Part shown: positions 1-11,500 of the stretch, one piece after another
Numbering within the stretch: the stretch's first letter is position 1
Layout of the letters: each line of letters opens with the position of its first letter
NCBI GenBank assembly: GCA_963693305.1
Contig: OY855905.1
Location: 37,339,637-37,403,636, forward strand
Direction: 5' to 3'
DNA: 64,000 bases
Source of the DNA: Meandrina meandrites
Taxonomy: Eukaryota > Cnidaria > Anthozoa > Scleractinia > Meandrinidae
Notes under the pieces: model-generated
Told to the model about the DNA's origin: nothing
Seen by the model: only the letters and a program-made list of their open reading frames with translations
Database searches by the model: none
Program-made: the position numbers and the translations under genes

Positions 1-1970
1 GACTCGTTACCGATTAGTCAGCGTATAATTACACCACTACAAGAAGAATCGGTATCGAACATTGCTAAAAGTTCTCAGGTTAGCCTGGATATCTGTGAAA
101 TGCAATCTGACACTAAGATTTCACTTCAAACAACCAAACAGAGAACTGAACGTTCATTGTCGGATGATAAGCTCATAGCTTCACCACCAGCAAAGGTATC
201 GACATCAAGCGTTAGCAAAAGTTCTCAAGATAGACTTAATGTCGTGGAACCCGAAGTTAAATCTACGCATAAATCACCTGAAGAGAGATCAAAGAGTTCG
301 TTATCGGAATGCAAACAAACAGCCTTGCCATCAACAAAGGAATCGACCAGCAGCATTGCTAAAATCTCAAAAGCTAGCCTGGATTTAAGTGTTAGTCTTG
401 CGGATCCTGATATTCCATCATCCTCCTCAAAACATAAATTGGAGGGTTCACCTTCGGAAACTACGCCAATATCCCGTGTACCAACAAAGGACTCCCTTTG
501 GGACGCAACATCAACAGGTAGCCTGGATCATCATGCAGTGGGGCCAGAGTTAACATCTGTCTCCACACAAATGGAAGAGATTTTTGAAAGCCAATTGTCA
601 GAAATTGAGCGTAGAGTCTCGCCACGAAAAAAAACATCGACGTCAACCATTGTTCGAATATCTCATTTAAGCCTGGATGTCGATGGGGAGGAAAACGGGC
701 CACAATCTATCTCGCAATCTTCGAAACATAGATTTGAGAGTTCAACGCAGGGTCAGTCTTCATCTTTACCAACATCAAGCGTATCGACATCAAGTATTGC
801 TGGCAGCTCACCAATTAACTTACGTTTCCCTGTTATGGAGTTGGAGAGTCAACATACAATGCAGTATCTGATACAGGGATCTGCACGTTCATGTGAAAGT
901 GAGGTTAAAGCCTTACCACCAAGAGAGGCATTGAGTGATAATGAAGATTACCCTACTGAGAAATCAGATCATACAAGTGAGAAACTGTTTTCAAAATATA
1001 AAGTCTCCAGTAGAACGTTTTCTAGTTCAGCAGAGTCAACCGAAGGTAGGCCTCCTCGTTCTTCCTCAGCTGATTCATTTACATCCTCTGGTAGTTCTAA
1101 AGAGGACGTTGTCATCGCGAGAGATAATGCCTTCGTAAACGACATCGAGTCTTCGTTCTCCCTAAAATCAAACTGGTCCAAAGACGTTCAAAGTAAACCT
1201 TCTATTGACCTAGGCACACTTGAAGAATCGACTGACATGTTGTACTACTCAGCAGACAAGGAATCCAATCCCAAAAGCATGCGACCTTCAAACCCAGCTA
1301 CTTTAGAACGGGATACTAGAGGTCAAACTCCAATTCAACATTTCCCGTCACTTGAGTTAGAGAATGACAAAGTATCACGAAGGACTGTTTGTCCTCTTAC
1401 TGCTGCTGAAAATGCAGAAAATATAACGCTAGAAGGTGGAGTCCAAAGACTACTTCCAATACAGAGCTTTGGTCGGTCTGTTCCTCTCCCTGCCAAAGAT
1501 TTTGATGCAGTAGCATCACAGATTCGATCTACGGTAGAATTTCCCCAACAGATGCCTCACGACTCGTTACCGATTAGTCAGCGTACAACTACACCACTAC
1601 AAGAAGAATCGGTATCGAACATTGCTAAAAGTTCTCAGGTTAGCCTGGATATCTGTGAAATGCAATCTGACACTAAGATTTCACTTCAAACAACCAAACA
1701 GAGAACTGAACGTTCATTGTCGGATGATAAGCTCATAGCTTCACCACCAGCAAAGGTATCGACATCAAGCGTTAGCAAAAGTTCTCAAGATAGACTTAAT
1801 GTCGTGGAACCCGAAGTTAAATCTACGCATAAATCACCTGAAGAGAGATCAAAGAGTTCGTTATCGGAATGCAAACAAACAGCTTTGCCATCAACAAAGG
1901 AATCGACCAGCAGCATTGCTAAAATCTCAAAAGCTAGCCTGGAGTTTAGTGTTGTTCTTGCGGATCCCGT
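1..1970 (+). repeat. 1560-bp-spaced direct repeat inside the serine-rich CDS
   Basis: Bases 1 to about 395 recur at 1561 to about 1955 with only about three substitutions that I can count. The two copies then diverge gradually, and weaker copies follow near 2120 and 2680. All copies keep the reading frame. This indicates a recent in-frame duplication or gene conversion laid over an older repeat array. Confidence 0.9.
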
Positions 1971-4900
1971 TATTCCATCATCCTCTTCAGAACATAAATT
2001 GGAGGATTCATCTTCGAAAACTACGCCAATATCCCGTGTACCAGCAAAGGACTCGCTTTGGGACGAAATATCAAGAGGTAGCCTGGATCACGGTGCAATG
2101 GAGTCAGAGTTACAAGAAGAATTGGTATCGAACATTGCTAAAAGTTCTCCGGTTAGCCTGGATGTCTGTGAAATGCAATCTGACACCAGGATTTCAATTC
2201 AAACAACCAAAAAGAGAACTGAACGTTCATTGTCGGATGATAAGCACATAGCTTCACCACTAACAAAGGCATCGACATCAAGCGTTAGCAAACTTTCTCA
2301 AGATAGCCTGAATCTTAATGTTGTGGAAGCCGAAGTTAAATCTTCACCTAAATCACTGAAACAGAGATCTAAGAGTTCGTTATCGGAATGCAAACGAACA
2401 GCTTTGCTATCAACAAAGGAATCGACTAGCAGCATTGCTAAAAGCTCAGAAGCTAACCTGGATTTAAGTGTTGGTCTTGTGAATCCCGAAATCCCATCAT
2501 CCCCTTCGGAGCATAAATTGGGGGGTTCATCTTCGGAAACTTCGCCAATATTCAGTGTACCAACAAAGGAGTTGCTACGGGACGAAATATCAAGAGGTAG
2601 CCTTGATCACCATGCAGTGGAGTCAGCGTTAACATCTGTTTCTCCACATCTGGAAGAGACTTCAAAAAGCCAATTGTCAGAAATTGAGCGTAAGAGCTCA
2701 TTATCGGAATGCAAACAAACGGCTTTGCTTTCAACAAAGGAATCGACCAGCAGCATTGCTAAAAGGTCAGAAGGTAGCCTGGATTTTAATGTTGGTCTTG
2801 TGGATCCCGAAATTCCATCATCCTCTTCAGATCATAAATTGGAGGATTCATCTTCACAAAGAACATCGGCAAGTTCATTATGTGAATGTGAGTTTAGAAC
2901 CTTGCCATCAACACAGGATTATTCTTCTTCCTCACATGGCTCACTTAGATCGTCTGGTAGTTCTGAGAAAGGCGTTGATCTCAGGAGAGAGGCATCATTC
3001 ACAACCTGTGCTGGATCTTGGTCGTCTCTACAGTCAAGCCTGTCCCAAGGCTTTCTGAACACACTTCAGGAAAGAAAACGACATGAAGTGACGGATTCAG
3101 ATGAAGAGTTTTACTCGGCAGATGAGGATGAGAAAGTTACTCACAAAAGCGTAGTAAAACGAGGCTCTTTAACACTGGAAACCAGAGATCAATCTCACGT
3201 TGAACAGTCTGTCTCATCGACTGATGATGAGCCACGTGAAACTGTTTTTCCTTCTACTGTTGTTGCAAATGCAAAGAAAGTAACGCCAGAAGGTGGGATT
3301 CAAAAACAAAGTCAACTTCCAATACAGAACTACGATCAGTCTGCTTCTCTTTCTGCCATGCAAATGGTTCGCGCTACAATTCAAGGACCGGAGACAGTAA
3401 GACCCGATTTTATGATTCAAACTGAAGCTGACGGTCTTACACGCAGTCCACGAGCTACGCAGGACGTAGCTGAGACTGTTTCTCTTCCCACCACAACGGA
3501 ACAAGCTCTTTCTTTGCCTCCTGTGGCTGTTGGCATGTTTGAAAAAACAAGAAAGGTAATACACGAGACTAGTGATGAACCTGAAGGGCACATGATGCCG
3601 TCGGGATCTTTTGACGACGACAGCCTTCCTCTTCACAAATCCATTCAAGAATTAGAAAAATCCCATTCGTCATCTCTCAAATTACGGCCAGTGAAGCCCA
3701 AAATACCGCAAATTCCTGAAAAGGTGAAGAGAGCTTTCAAGTTTTTCAAGCATGAAAGAGGGCGCAAACAATATTCAAAGTTTCCACAGGAGGGTTCGTC
3801 AGGTGATTCCGACGATGTTAAAGAAGGACAACAACCTACTCCACCAAAGAGATTGCAGTTTTTTGTCCGTAAGAAGAAACGGTCATCATCACGCGGTGAA
3901 ATGACCCGACAGGATTCCACGTCTCATAAAGAAGCAATCTGTAGTGACCTGCCACGTTGCTCTTCCGAGCAAGAGAATGCTCCAGTTATGACAGACCAAA
4001 ACCTGCCTTCTGACCAGACATCCCCCCAAGTTGGATGGCATAGTTGTCAAGTAACGGGAACTGATAAGTTGACTGAAGATTCCATAGACAATTTGCAACA
4101 AACGAGTAGCGGGCATTCCAAATCTAGTGAATCTGGAAATTCAACCACTAGTGAATCTATGGACAAGGAGGAGTTTGAACACAAAAAGAGTATAGAAACG
4201 AGCACTCATTCGTTAGGTCAAGAGGCTTCGCTGCCTCCTTCAACATTATCATCAGGGATTGGTGAAGGTTCTCTAGTGAGCCTTAGCTCCGTTCGTAAGG
4301 AATCTCGGCCACCATCTGCACCAGAAAAGCTGTCATCAGAAAGCAAGGGTGGCTTTAAAGAAGGAATCACACAATCCGAGACGAGTGCTACATCAACGTC
4401 CTATGTTCCCCGAGAGAGTGAATATGATTTAACCAATCCATCGCTCCCCAGTTCCGAGAGTCTTCATCAAGAAAAGCCGTTCAGAGGTTTGCAAAGTAAT
4501 CCATCTTCGCAGGGTGCGCTTTCTCGTTGTTCTTGTTGTTCATCACCTTGTAGTTCTTCTTGTTCTTGTTGTTCTTCCGATTCTTCGGTCAGATCATCTA
4601 GTTATTCAAGCGAAGACGTTGGACCTTTGCGGCGATCAAAGCCTTGTGTAGTTTTATCCGATCCAAACATCCCAGCAATGTACTTACAACGACAAACATG
4701 CGGATCGTCAAGCTCGGCTAGCTCAGCATATTCCGCTACTGGGTCTGTGTCTCAATTCCTTCTTCCAAGGGGTTCTCCCCTAGCCGTGGAGCCAAGCGTA
4801 TACAGAGCAACGTCGAACTCTTTCTTTGGTCGGAAGCGTTCCGTCGAAACGATCTCACATTCTGAAACCTCGGAAACTGATCTATCCACATCACAGTCAG

Positions 4901-5172
4901 CTTTAAGTTCTTCAGGTGCTGAAAGTTCTCAGCATGCAAGCCCGGCAGGGTCAAGACGAGACAGAATAGAACAACTCTCCTTAAACGAGAGCCATGAAAA
5001 TTTAGCTGAAGTCTCATCTTCAGGACTTTTGAGCCCTGAATTTTCAAACCCACGAGCTAAACGGCAAGAAACTTCTTATGAGGACATTGGCATGCTGGTG
5101 TCTAGCGTGGATAGTTTACATGTTACTGGACGATCCGACGACGAGTATACAAGCAGTGATACCGATGATTAA
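1..5172 (+). CDS. Serine-rich, internally repeated disordered protein (3' part, open at left edge)
   Basis: The reading frame is open from base 1, so the N-terminus lies outside the window; the first in-frame ATG inside is at 100. About 1723 residues are visible and end at TAA 5170-5172. Composition is dominated by Ser, Thr, Glu, Lys and Asp, with no signal peptide, membrane segment or recognised catalytic domain. Degenerate repeats built on STSSIAKSS...SLD and SSLSECKQTALPSTKES occur at least four times in the first 2900 nt. A basic patch near 3690-3900 (VKRAFKFFKHERGRK, FFVRKKKRSSSR) and a Ser/Cys cluster at about 4525-4600 precede an acidic C-terminus (DDEYTSSDTDD). I do not recognise the family; cytoskeletal-scaffold or phospho-regulated proteins look like this, but that is a guess. 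It appears to be one long terminal exon, with AATAAA at 5285. Confidence 0.85.
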   Translation, partial: DSLPISQRIITPLQEESVSNIAKSSQVSLDICEMQSDTKISLQTTKQRTERSLSDDKLIASPPAKVSTSSVSKSSQDRLNVVEPEVKSTHKSPEERSKSSLSECKQTALPSTKESTSSIAKISKASLDLSVSLADPDIPSSSSKHKLEGSPSETTPISRVPTKDSLWDATSTGSLDHHAVGPELTSVSTQMEEIFESQLSEIERRVSPRKKTSTSTIVRISHLSLDVDGEENGPQSISQSSKHRFESSTQGQSSSLPTSSVSTSSIAGSSPINLRFPVMELESQHTMQYLIQGSARSCESEVKALPPREALSDNEDYPTEKSDHTSEKLFSKYKVSSRTFSSSAESTEGRPPRSSSADSFTSSGSSKEDVVIARDNAFVNDIESSFSLKSNWSKDVQSKPSIDLGTLEESTDMLYYSADKESNPKSMRPSNPATLERDTRGQTPIQHFPSLELENDKVSRRTVCPLTAAENAENITLEGGVQRLLPIQSFGRSVPLPAKDFDAVASQIRSTVEFPQQMPHDSLPISQRTTTPLQEESVSNIAKSSQVSLDICEMQSDTKISLQTTKQRTERSLSDDKLIASPPAKVSTSSVSKSSQDRLNVVEPEVKSTHKSPEERSKSSLSECKQTALPSTKESTSSIAKISKASLEFSVVLADPVIPSSSSEHKLEDSSSKTTPISRVPAKDSLWDEISRGSLDHGAMESELQEELVSNIAKSSPVSLDVCEMQSDTRISIQTTKKRTERSLSDDKHIASPLTKASTSSVSKLSQDSLNLNVVEAEVKSSPKSLKQRSKSSLSECKRTALLSTKESTSSIAKSSEANLDLSVGLVNPEIPSSPSEHKLGGSSSETSPIFSVPTKELLRDEISRGSLDHHAVESALTSVSPHLEETSKSQLSEIERKSSLSECKQTALLSTKESTSSIAKRSEGSLDFNVGLVDPEIPSSSSDHKLEDSSSQRTSASSLCECEFRTLPSTQDYSSSSHGSLRSSGSSEKGVDLRREASFTTCAGSWSSLQSSLSQGFLNTLQERKRHEVTDSDEEFYSADEDEKVTHKSVVKRGSLTLETRDQSHVEQSVSSTDDEPRETVFPSTVVANAKKVTPEGGIQKQSQLPIQNYDQSASLSAMQMVRATIQGPETVRPDFMIQTEADGLTRSPRATQDVAETVSLPTTTEQALSLPPVAVGMFEKTRKVIHETSDEPEGHMMPSGSFDDDSLPLHKSIQELEKSHSSSLKLRPVKPKIPQIPEKVKRAFKFFKHERGRKQYSKFPQEGSSGDSDDVKEGQQPTPPKRLQFFVRKKKRSSSRGEMTRQDSTSHKEAICSDLPRCSSEQENAPVMTDQNLPSDQTSPQVGWHSCQVTGTDKLTEDSIDNLQQTSSGHSKSSESGNSTTSESMDKEEFEHKKSIETSTHSLGQEASLPPSTLSSGIGEGSLVSLSSVRKESRPPSAPEKLSSESKGGFKEGITQSETSATSTSYVPRESEYDLTNPSLPSSESLHQEKPFRGLQSNPSSQGALSRCSCCSSPCSSSCSCCSSDSSVRSSSYSSEDVGPLRRSKPCVVLSDPNIPAMYLQRQTCGSSSSASSAYSATGSVSQFLLPRGSPLAVEPSVYRATSNSFFGRKRSVETISHSETSETDLSTSQSALSSSGAESSQHASPAGSRRDRIEQLSLNESHENLAEVSSSGLLSPEFSNPRAKRQETSYEDIGMLVSSVDSLHVTGRSDDEYTSSDTDD

Positions 5173-5284
5173 GAACGGAAAGAACTGTATCCCAAGGGCT
5201 ATCGGTGCAGCTCCCGTTCTCTTTCCGAAACGGAGAATGACCTTTTCCTCCATGGAATGACGTCCTCACTAGAATTCAACTATT

Positions 5285-5290
5285 AATAAA
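5285..5290 (+). promoter_or_regulatory. Polyadenylation signal AATAAA
   Basis: A canonical AATAAA lies about 115 nt after the stop codon of the serine-rich CDS. Confidence 0.6.
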
Positions 5291-6637
5291 TGTATATTTT
5301 AAATGCGGTGACGCAATATTCAAGATAAATAGTTCTATATGTCGATAACATGCAAGCAGTATTATTGAAATTAATAGTTACTGTTTTATGACAATGTGAG
5401 AAGGGTCAATAAGTGGACTGTCCACAGGTCACAACCTACCTGCCAAAACGACTACAAAAGTGAATGTATAGTCATATTCACAAGATGGTTAAAAAAAACG
5501 TAGAATTCAATTCAAGCAAACATTGTAGTAAGGCATTGCATTGCCATTCAATTTTGATTTGTATTTGTAATCGAGAAAGCAACGCGACATAATGTAATGA
5601 TGAGATAAATGTCAGTCAATCGCGGTGGTAAGACGGTGAATTTATGCGGGTAAATAAACGAGGTACTACACAACACATGTTTTTGAAAATAGTCTTTCTT
5701 AATCTTTATTACCAGAAAACGCCGGCTATCTCCGTTGCATACTACACCACAATATATCTTCCGCCTCGTCAACTGCGTTCCTCCAACGAAAATCTCTACG
5801 TTATTTCTACTATCTCACATGTTACTTACGAACATTCAGACTTCTTTTTTATTTACTTGACTTAAGGTTCCAAGCACATACAACATGTAAAACTTTGTCC
5901 AGTAAAGATAATTCTTACTTTATAAAATGTCTTTATAAAATATTTAGAATTACTGTTCAAAGTGTATAAATTCGATTGACGTTTTGCTTTTGTGTTCAAA
6001 TACCCTTTGCAATACGAGCCAAGTATAACGCAGTCTTGGTTCGATCGAAAGACGACAAAGCAATGCTTCAATTTGCGGCCAATGAGAAACCTCTTTGCAG
6101 GTCTACTGATAACTGAATCAAACAAAATCAGATTAGCTAAAAGCCTGGCAGGTCGTGACAACTGACACCGCCATGTCTACCGACTTACGTGTAGTGAAAA
6201 ACTATTTTCTTGTCCGGTCAGCAAATCTCTCTTTTTTTACTGGTTAACAGGAAGTTACACAACTTTGGTGTTTTCGTTTTATAAACTACACTAATATGAT
6301 AAAATGTCGCGTGTTGTGGAATTTATGGAGGCAATTCCACTGATCACAAACAAAGGTAGCATACGATTATCCTCGTCACAATCTTGCTAGTTGCTTTTGT
6401 CCCTTGGATACTATTTTCGCTATTGTCAAAGCTGTATTCATGCGTTAAAGCTCGTGAAGTTAACACCCTCGATATACTTTACAACAGCCGAAATATTTTA
6501 TGTGGTTTTAAGGAGATTTCTGATGTCGTGTTAGCTTTTCCCTGAAACTGACTTGTACCATCAGGAACTCGTGGGCTTAACCGCTGGTTCTTTATGAAGA
6601 ACAGAACATGAACTTGACTTCTTTTCATTGTCTATCT
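5291..6637. other. Region between convergent genes, probable 3' UTRs
   Basis: No ORF with protein-like composition is seen. The serine-rich gene (plus) and gene A (minus) converge here. Candidate minus-strand polyadenylation signals (TTTATT on plus) occur at 5848-5853 and 5705-5710, 785 or more bases beyond the gene A stop, so their use is uncertain. Confidence 0.4.
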
Positions 6638-8550
6638 TCATGATCTTCCAGGACACTTGATTCGTAGAAGATCTTTGATCTGGTCAGGTTGGATTGCATA
6701 GTTGAATATGTAAAAGTCGTCAACAAAACCACGAAGATTCCTTCCCCCCAAGTCAAAGCTTCCAAGGCAGGCTTTGTAACCCCAAAAGTCATCGAGAGGC
6801 CCGCTGCCTCGTGAGCTACCATGCAGTGCTCCATTTACGTACACCTGTAAATTAAATTAAGTCAAATAGTTTTGCACAGTATAGAACACTGAAGCTACTA
6901 GTAGTTACTAGTTTAGGAATCTTTCGACTGGGCGTTTCGTTTTGGAAAAATGAGAATTTCGTGAACAATTAAGAAATAAATTTCTGTGACCCCAAGATAA
7001 GACATCTGCTCCTCTGCTCCCTGTGGACTTTCCTCCTGTCTAAATACTCGGCAGAATTTCCAAGGAACATCTAGAGGTTACTGTTTTACTTAGAAGTACA
7101 AGTACAGTTTCCACAAAACGAGAGCGAAGACCTCATTACAATACGCTTTACTGCAGGTAAGATTTAGCTGAAGCTGAAGTCATGAAATCAAACGAAAACC
7201 TCATGAGCTGTACTTCCTTATTATCATACCGGGAGCTATTCAGTTTTAATCAGGTGCCTCGCCCTTAGCTTGTAGCCCGCGAAACAGAAAATCAGCCGGG
7301 AACGATAATAGGCGGCTTTGTTCACAGGCTGTTATCTTTGTTATCAAAGCATTTTTCGAAAAAAGGCGCATTGCTGCCCATAATGAGAACGTAGCATACA
7401 CCCAGACGGCTTCTCGAGACCATATCAGTGTTTCAAGAGTGAAGACACTAGAAAAATGCCTACAGGAAGAACTGTCAGCTCGATTATTTCACTTTTTGGT
7501 GCACAAGGATGGCCTTAGCTACGCCAAATATTAAAATTTAACTACCTTGGCCTCTCCTGAGGCGCCGTTGTACGAGCCAATCAGATGTGTCCAGACATCA
7601 GGCTTGACGACGTCATCAGTGAAAACACTGAAAACTGGATTCTGGAAGCGGTTTCGATGAAACCAACGGACCTTGCCGTCATCAATCTCAAAATGATATC
7701 CTCCTGATGGAATTTATACAAGGGAGAGGTCAGAAAATACAACATTCATAAAATACGCATATACTGGTCTCCACGTCACACGCTTTGTTAGGGTCTGCAA
7801 GAATGTACCTCTGTGGGAGATAGATGTTGCGTTCTTGGTCAGTTTGTATTTGCCAATTTTATCATTTTTTTGCCAATTTTTATGTCCTACCTTCCTGTGC
7901 GAGCACCGCTCAGAAGCGACCATCCCCCGTTAACAACCACTTTTCTAAATAACCAAAATTTTCCCACTCTGCAGTCGGAACCTTTTGTAACCCGGCGGCC
8001 AATTCTCGTAACCGGCTACCTAAGGTCGACATTTTAGGTTGTCGCCTACGAGAGGTTAGGCTCTTAATTGCCGTGCTTAGTTGGTTTGTCAGAACATGCG
8101 ACGCATTCGTTTCCACATACATGAAAAGGCATTCGATAACAAAAAAAACAACAAAAACAAAAGAGTGTACTTTGTAATATACGGGCAAGATTTATATAAC
8201 TACCACAAGATGGCAATTGGAATTGTTTCATCGTAACATTATAAGAATCGTATCATTACCCATGATTTGTCCAATGTTCATCACACGAGCGGTGCTGAAG
8301 ACAGAGTGATATCCACGAGAGGTACCCACAAGGTTTACCCAGGACGCCACAGTTATCCCAGTACGGGGCTTGCCTCTGAATGTCGTATCTTCCAGCAATA
8401 TGTCACCTGACTTTCCAAGGCTAGCATAGTGACCGCAGACTCCTCGGTGCGGAGCGATAAACGCACCCTTGTCCAAAAACGCGTTGTTGCCTTTGTCAGA
8501 CTCATCCAATACCACCTGGTTTTCCCACTTTTCGAATCCCAGGTGTAGAA
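6638..8550 (-). other. LamG-like domain 2 of gene A (exons 19-21), C-terminus
   Basis: The exons encode LHLGFEKWENQVVLDES, then GDILLEDTTFRGKPRTGITV, VASWVNLVG, GYHFEIDDGKVRWFHRNRF, VWTHLIGSYNGASGEAKVYV and LRGFVDDFYIFNYAIQPDQI. The protein ends DLLRIKCPGRS at TAA 6640-6638, just after the fold. Introns at 8259-7704 and 7545-6845 are absent from LamG-1. Confidence 0.88.
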
Positions 8551-11500
8551 CTATGAGGAGAATAAAAGTTTGACCTTTCTATACTTGTTTTGTTGCTCTT
8601 TACTGATCAAACGACTAACAAGTCACAAGTAACGTTAATTTTCTTCTGAGGGTCGTCGGTTGATGAACGAAACGTAAATTAAACCGTTTGATGGTTTGGT
8701 CTCTCATCCTTTAATAGTACCTGTTCATCTTCTTTTGTCATAAATTGACGTTAGAAATTGTCAAAGCATTTTACGCAAAACTGCGATGCAATGCCCATCA
8801 AAGGCACTTGGCCCTTGGCCTGCTTGTAGTTAGAAGTCAGAATATTTCGCGGCTTTCTTGATCTTGCCTTTCAGGATTTATTTTTCACGTAACTGTAAGT
8901 GTAAACAGGAAATATTGGTCACCCTTGATCCCGCGCTTACCTGGGCACCCTGATTGGTAACATGAAATGGTTTCAAACTCTCGGCCTGACTTGGGACAGG
9001 ACACTCCATCGCACATCCGGGACCGAGTTCTTTTGCCCACACCACACGTCACAGAACACGTCGAGTAAGGGGACCATTCCAAAGCTTCAGCTTTAGAATA
9101 AAGTAAAGTAAAGTATCAAATGACAATAGTGTTTAATGCCATCGACAATCCATTTGGGAGAACAAGTGCCTTTTTGGGCAAATCTGTGTGTATTCAAAGA
9201 ATAGAAAGAGCACTCCGACGGTGTGTCAAGACATCACTGCGCGATCTGTTGCTAAACAACCTCAAGTCGACAAAAACTGCAGCCTAGCTCAAAAAGATGT
9301 TGCAAGGTGCGATTATCGCCATCAACTGGTACTTATGTCTACGAACCATTTTTGATTTTCGTTACAACTGTATCTTTTACAAGTGGACGTCCATTTACTT
9401 ACAATTCAGTAGGGCGATTTTCACTAGAGTGTCAAAAGATATTCGCGTTTGCTTGGAAATATCAGAACGAATACAATACATCCAAAGATATCGTTGCATT
9501 GCCAAATTAATTCCTATCTGCCTTTTTTCATTTTGCTCTTTTATGACAACATTATTGCAATTAGGTTATATGCTCCCAATCTCTGGCTTCATAGCACAAT
9601 TGTTGCACCATCCCCACAAAGGTCATGCAGCTTTAATTTGCTATCAGGCTTCTTGGCAATTGTTTTAATTACATCAGCAGCTACGATAATCATCCATTCA
9701 AACCGAGCATACCAATAGAATAATGTAAACTATGAATATCAATTTCATATCATACCTGAACAAGTGCTGGTGCATGGGACAACCTGTGTCTCTATTCCAG
9801 GAGCTGTACACTCCTCCGCACTGCATCTCCGGTACCGCTTCCTTACTCCCGATCCACAAGTCACGGTACACTTGCTGAATGGTCCCCATTCAAACGGTCG
9901 ATGGTTGTGAATGGTGCTTGCCTTGCTACTGTTGAGATCGTTGGCATGTTGCCTGCTTAACACTGCTGCCTGCTTGTGGGTGCCACTGATAGGTAGTGGA
10001 AGGTCTGGATGCACATGCAACCGTATGGGCAATCCAGGGGCAGTCGCATTGATCACATGATGTTGGATGTGGTAAGGACGAGGGGCGTTTTTATTTACTT
10101 CGACTGTCTTCTGACTTGGCCTGTGAACTGTTGAAGATGGATGCATTTTTGTTTTTCCGGTTGTATGCATCTCTGGCGGTGTTGCCATTTCCACAGCAGC
10201 AGATTCGCCTTTACTCGAAGGCGTTGCATTCTCGTGAGCGTTTTGATGAGATTTGGATTTGACAGGTTCCTCGGCAACCTTGAACGATGATTCACTGTTA
10301 TCGTTAACCTCAACAGGCTTAAAGCTCTGACCTAAGAAACAACCAAAATAGTAAACATTATTTCTCAATCAAACGTAAAGGCACCAGATAATTTGTGTCT
10401 ATAGTTTCATTGCTGGCAAGAACATAAGAATCGATGAGAAGCTAAAAGTAATTTCCAAAACGTGCATGCAAAGACCCACCTAAGTGATCACAGCCATAAA
10501 GCTCTGCTCGCATACAGATGTGTACACCATACCACGCCAGTGGATGTATTCTGACGTAACGAGCTGTTATTGGGTGTTTTAAGTGACGTACAGCTATGGT
10601 TTTACTGTCATCATTGCCAACAAAAATCTGCCAAAAGAAAACAAAAGTGTTTCTTTTTCAGTTCCAATTATTAGAGGAATCATGATGGCTAATATCGCGG
10701 CTACTCCATCGCAGTTTCTCCTCTCCCTGGGTCGGGTAGTTTAAAGCACGGCATGAATTTTGGTTTCAGCTTTTCATCTTTTTAGTGAGGTCCTCTGTCC
10801 TCCAGTTTTAACGTCGACAATCTCAAACTCTACAACAAAACCACTTTTATAGAGGAGAAAATGAACCCTAAATCAACTTAATTCCTGGATTAGTTTTAAT
10901 CGGCTTTCGAATAACCTGGCCCAGGGTATTGAAAGAACGACGTCCCTTGACCAGTAGCACAGTACAAGGACCCGGAACCACTCTAACATAGCAAATGCGC
11001 CATCGATCGAGCAGGCTCCCACGCCTCGTGTTATGGTAAGCAAAATCACGACACTCTTGGTATATTACACCGTACAAGATTCAGAATCATTTAATAATGT
11101 TACCTTTTGTCTGTTGTCTTCTGTGTAGTTTGTCCACTTCAGACCATTCGCACTGTACGTTATTTCATACCTCACAACCCAGCGGTCGTCAGTTACTTGC
11201 CCTTGTGTTCCAATACCTAAACGTTAAAATAAGCGCAAGGCAAAGATGGTACACCCTCAGGGTAGCCGAACAGCTTTTGGTATAAACTTAAAATAGTTAT
11301 TTTAAAGATCAAGGTAGGAATTACAAAGAAATAGTGGACAAAATGAAAATGGGGCTGCGTTATAAATCAAGGTTGCGACACTCTTGAAGGGCTCAATTAC
11401 AGCATACTCTCAGCAAAGGGGTTAATGAAAATTCTGAAAAACGTTCCTGCTGCCGAATATTTCAGAATACCGAGAAAGATAATCGCTGCCGGGCTTAAAC

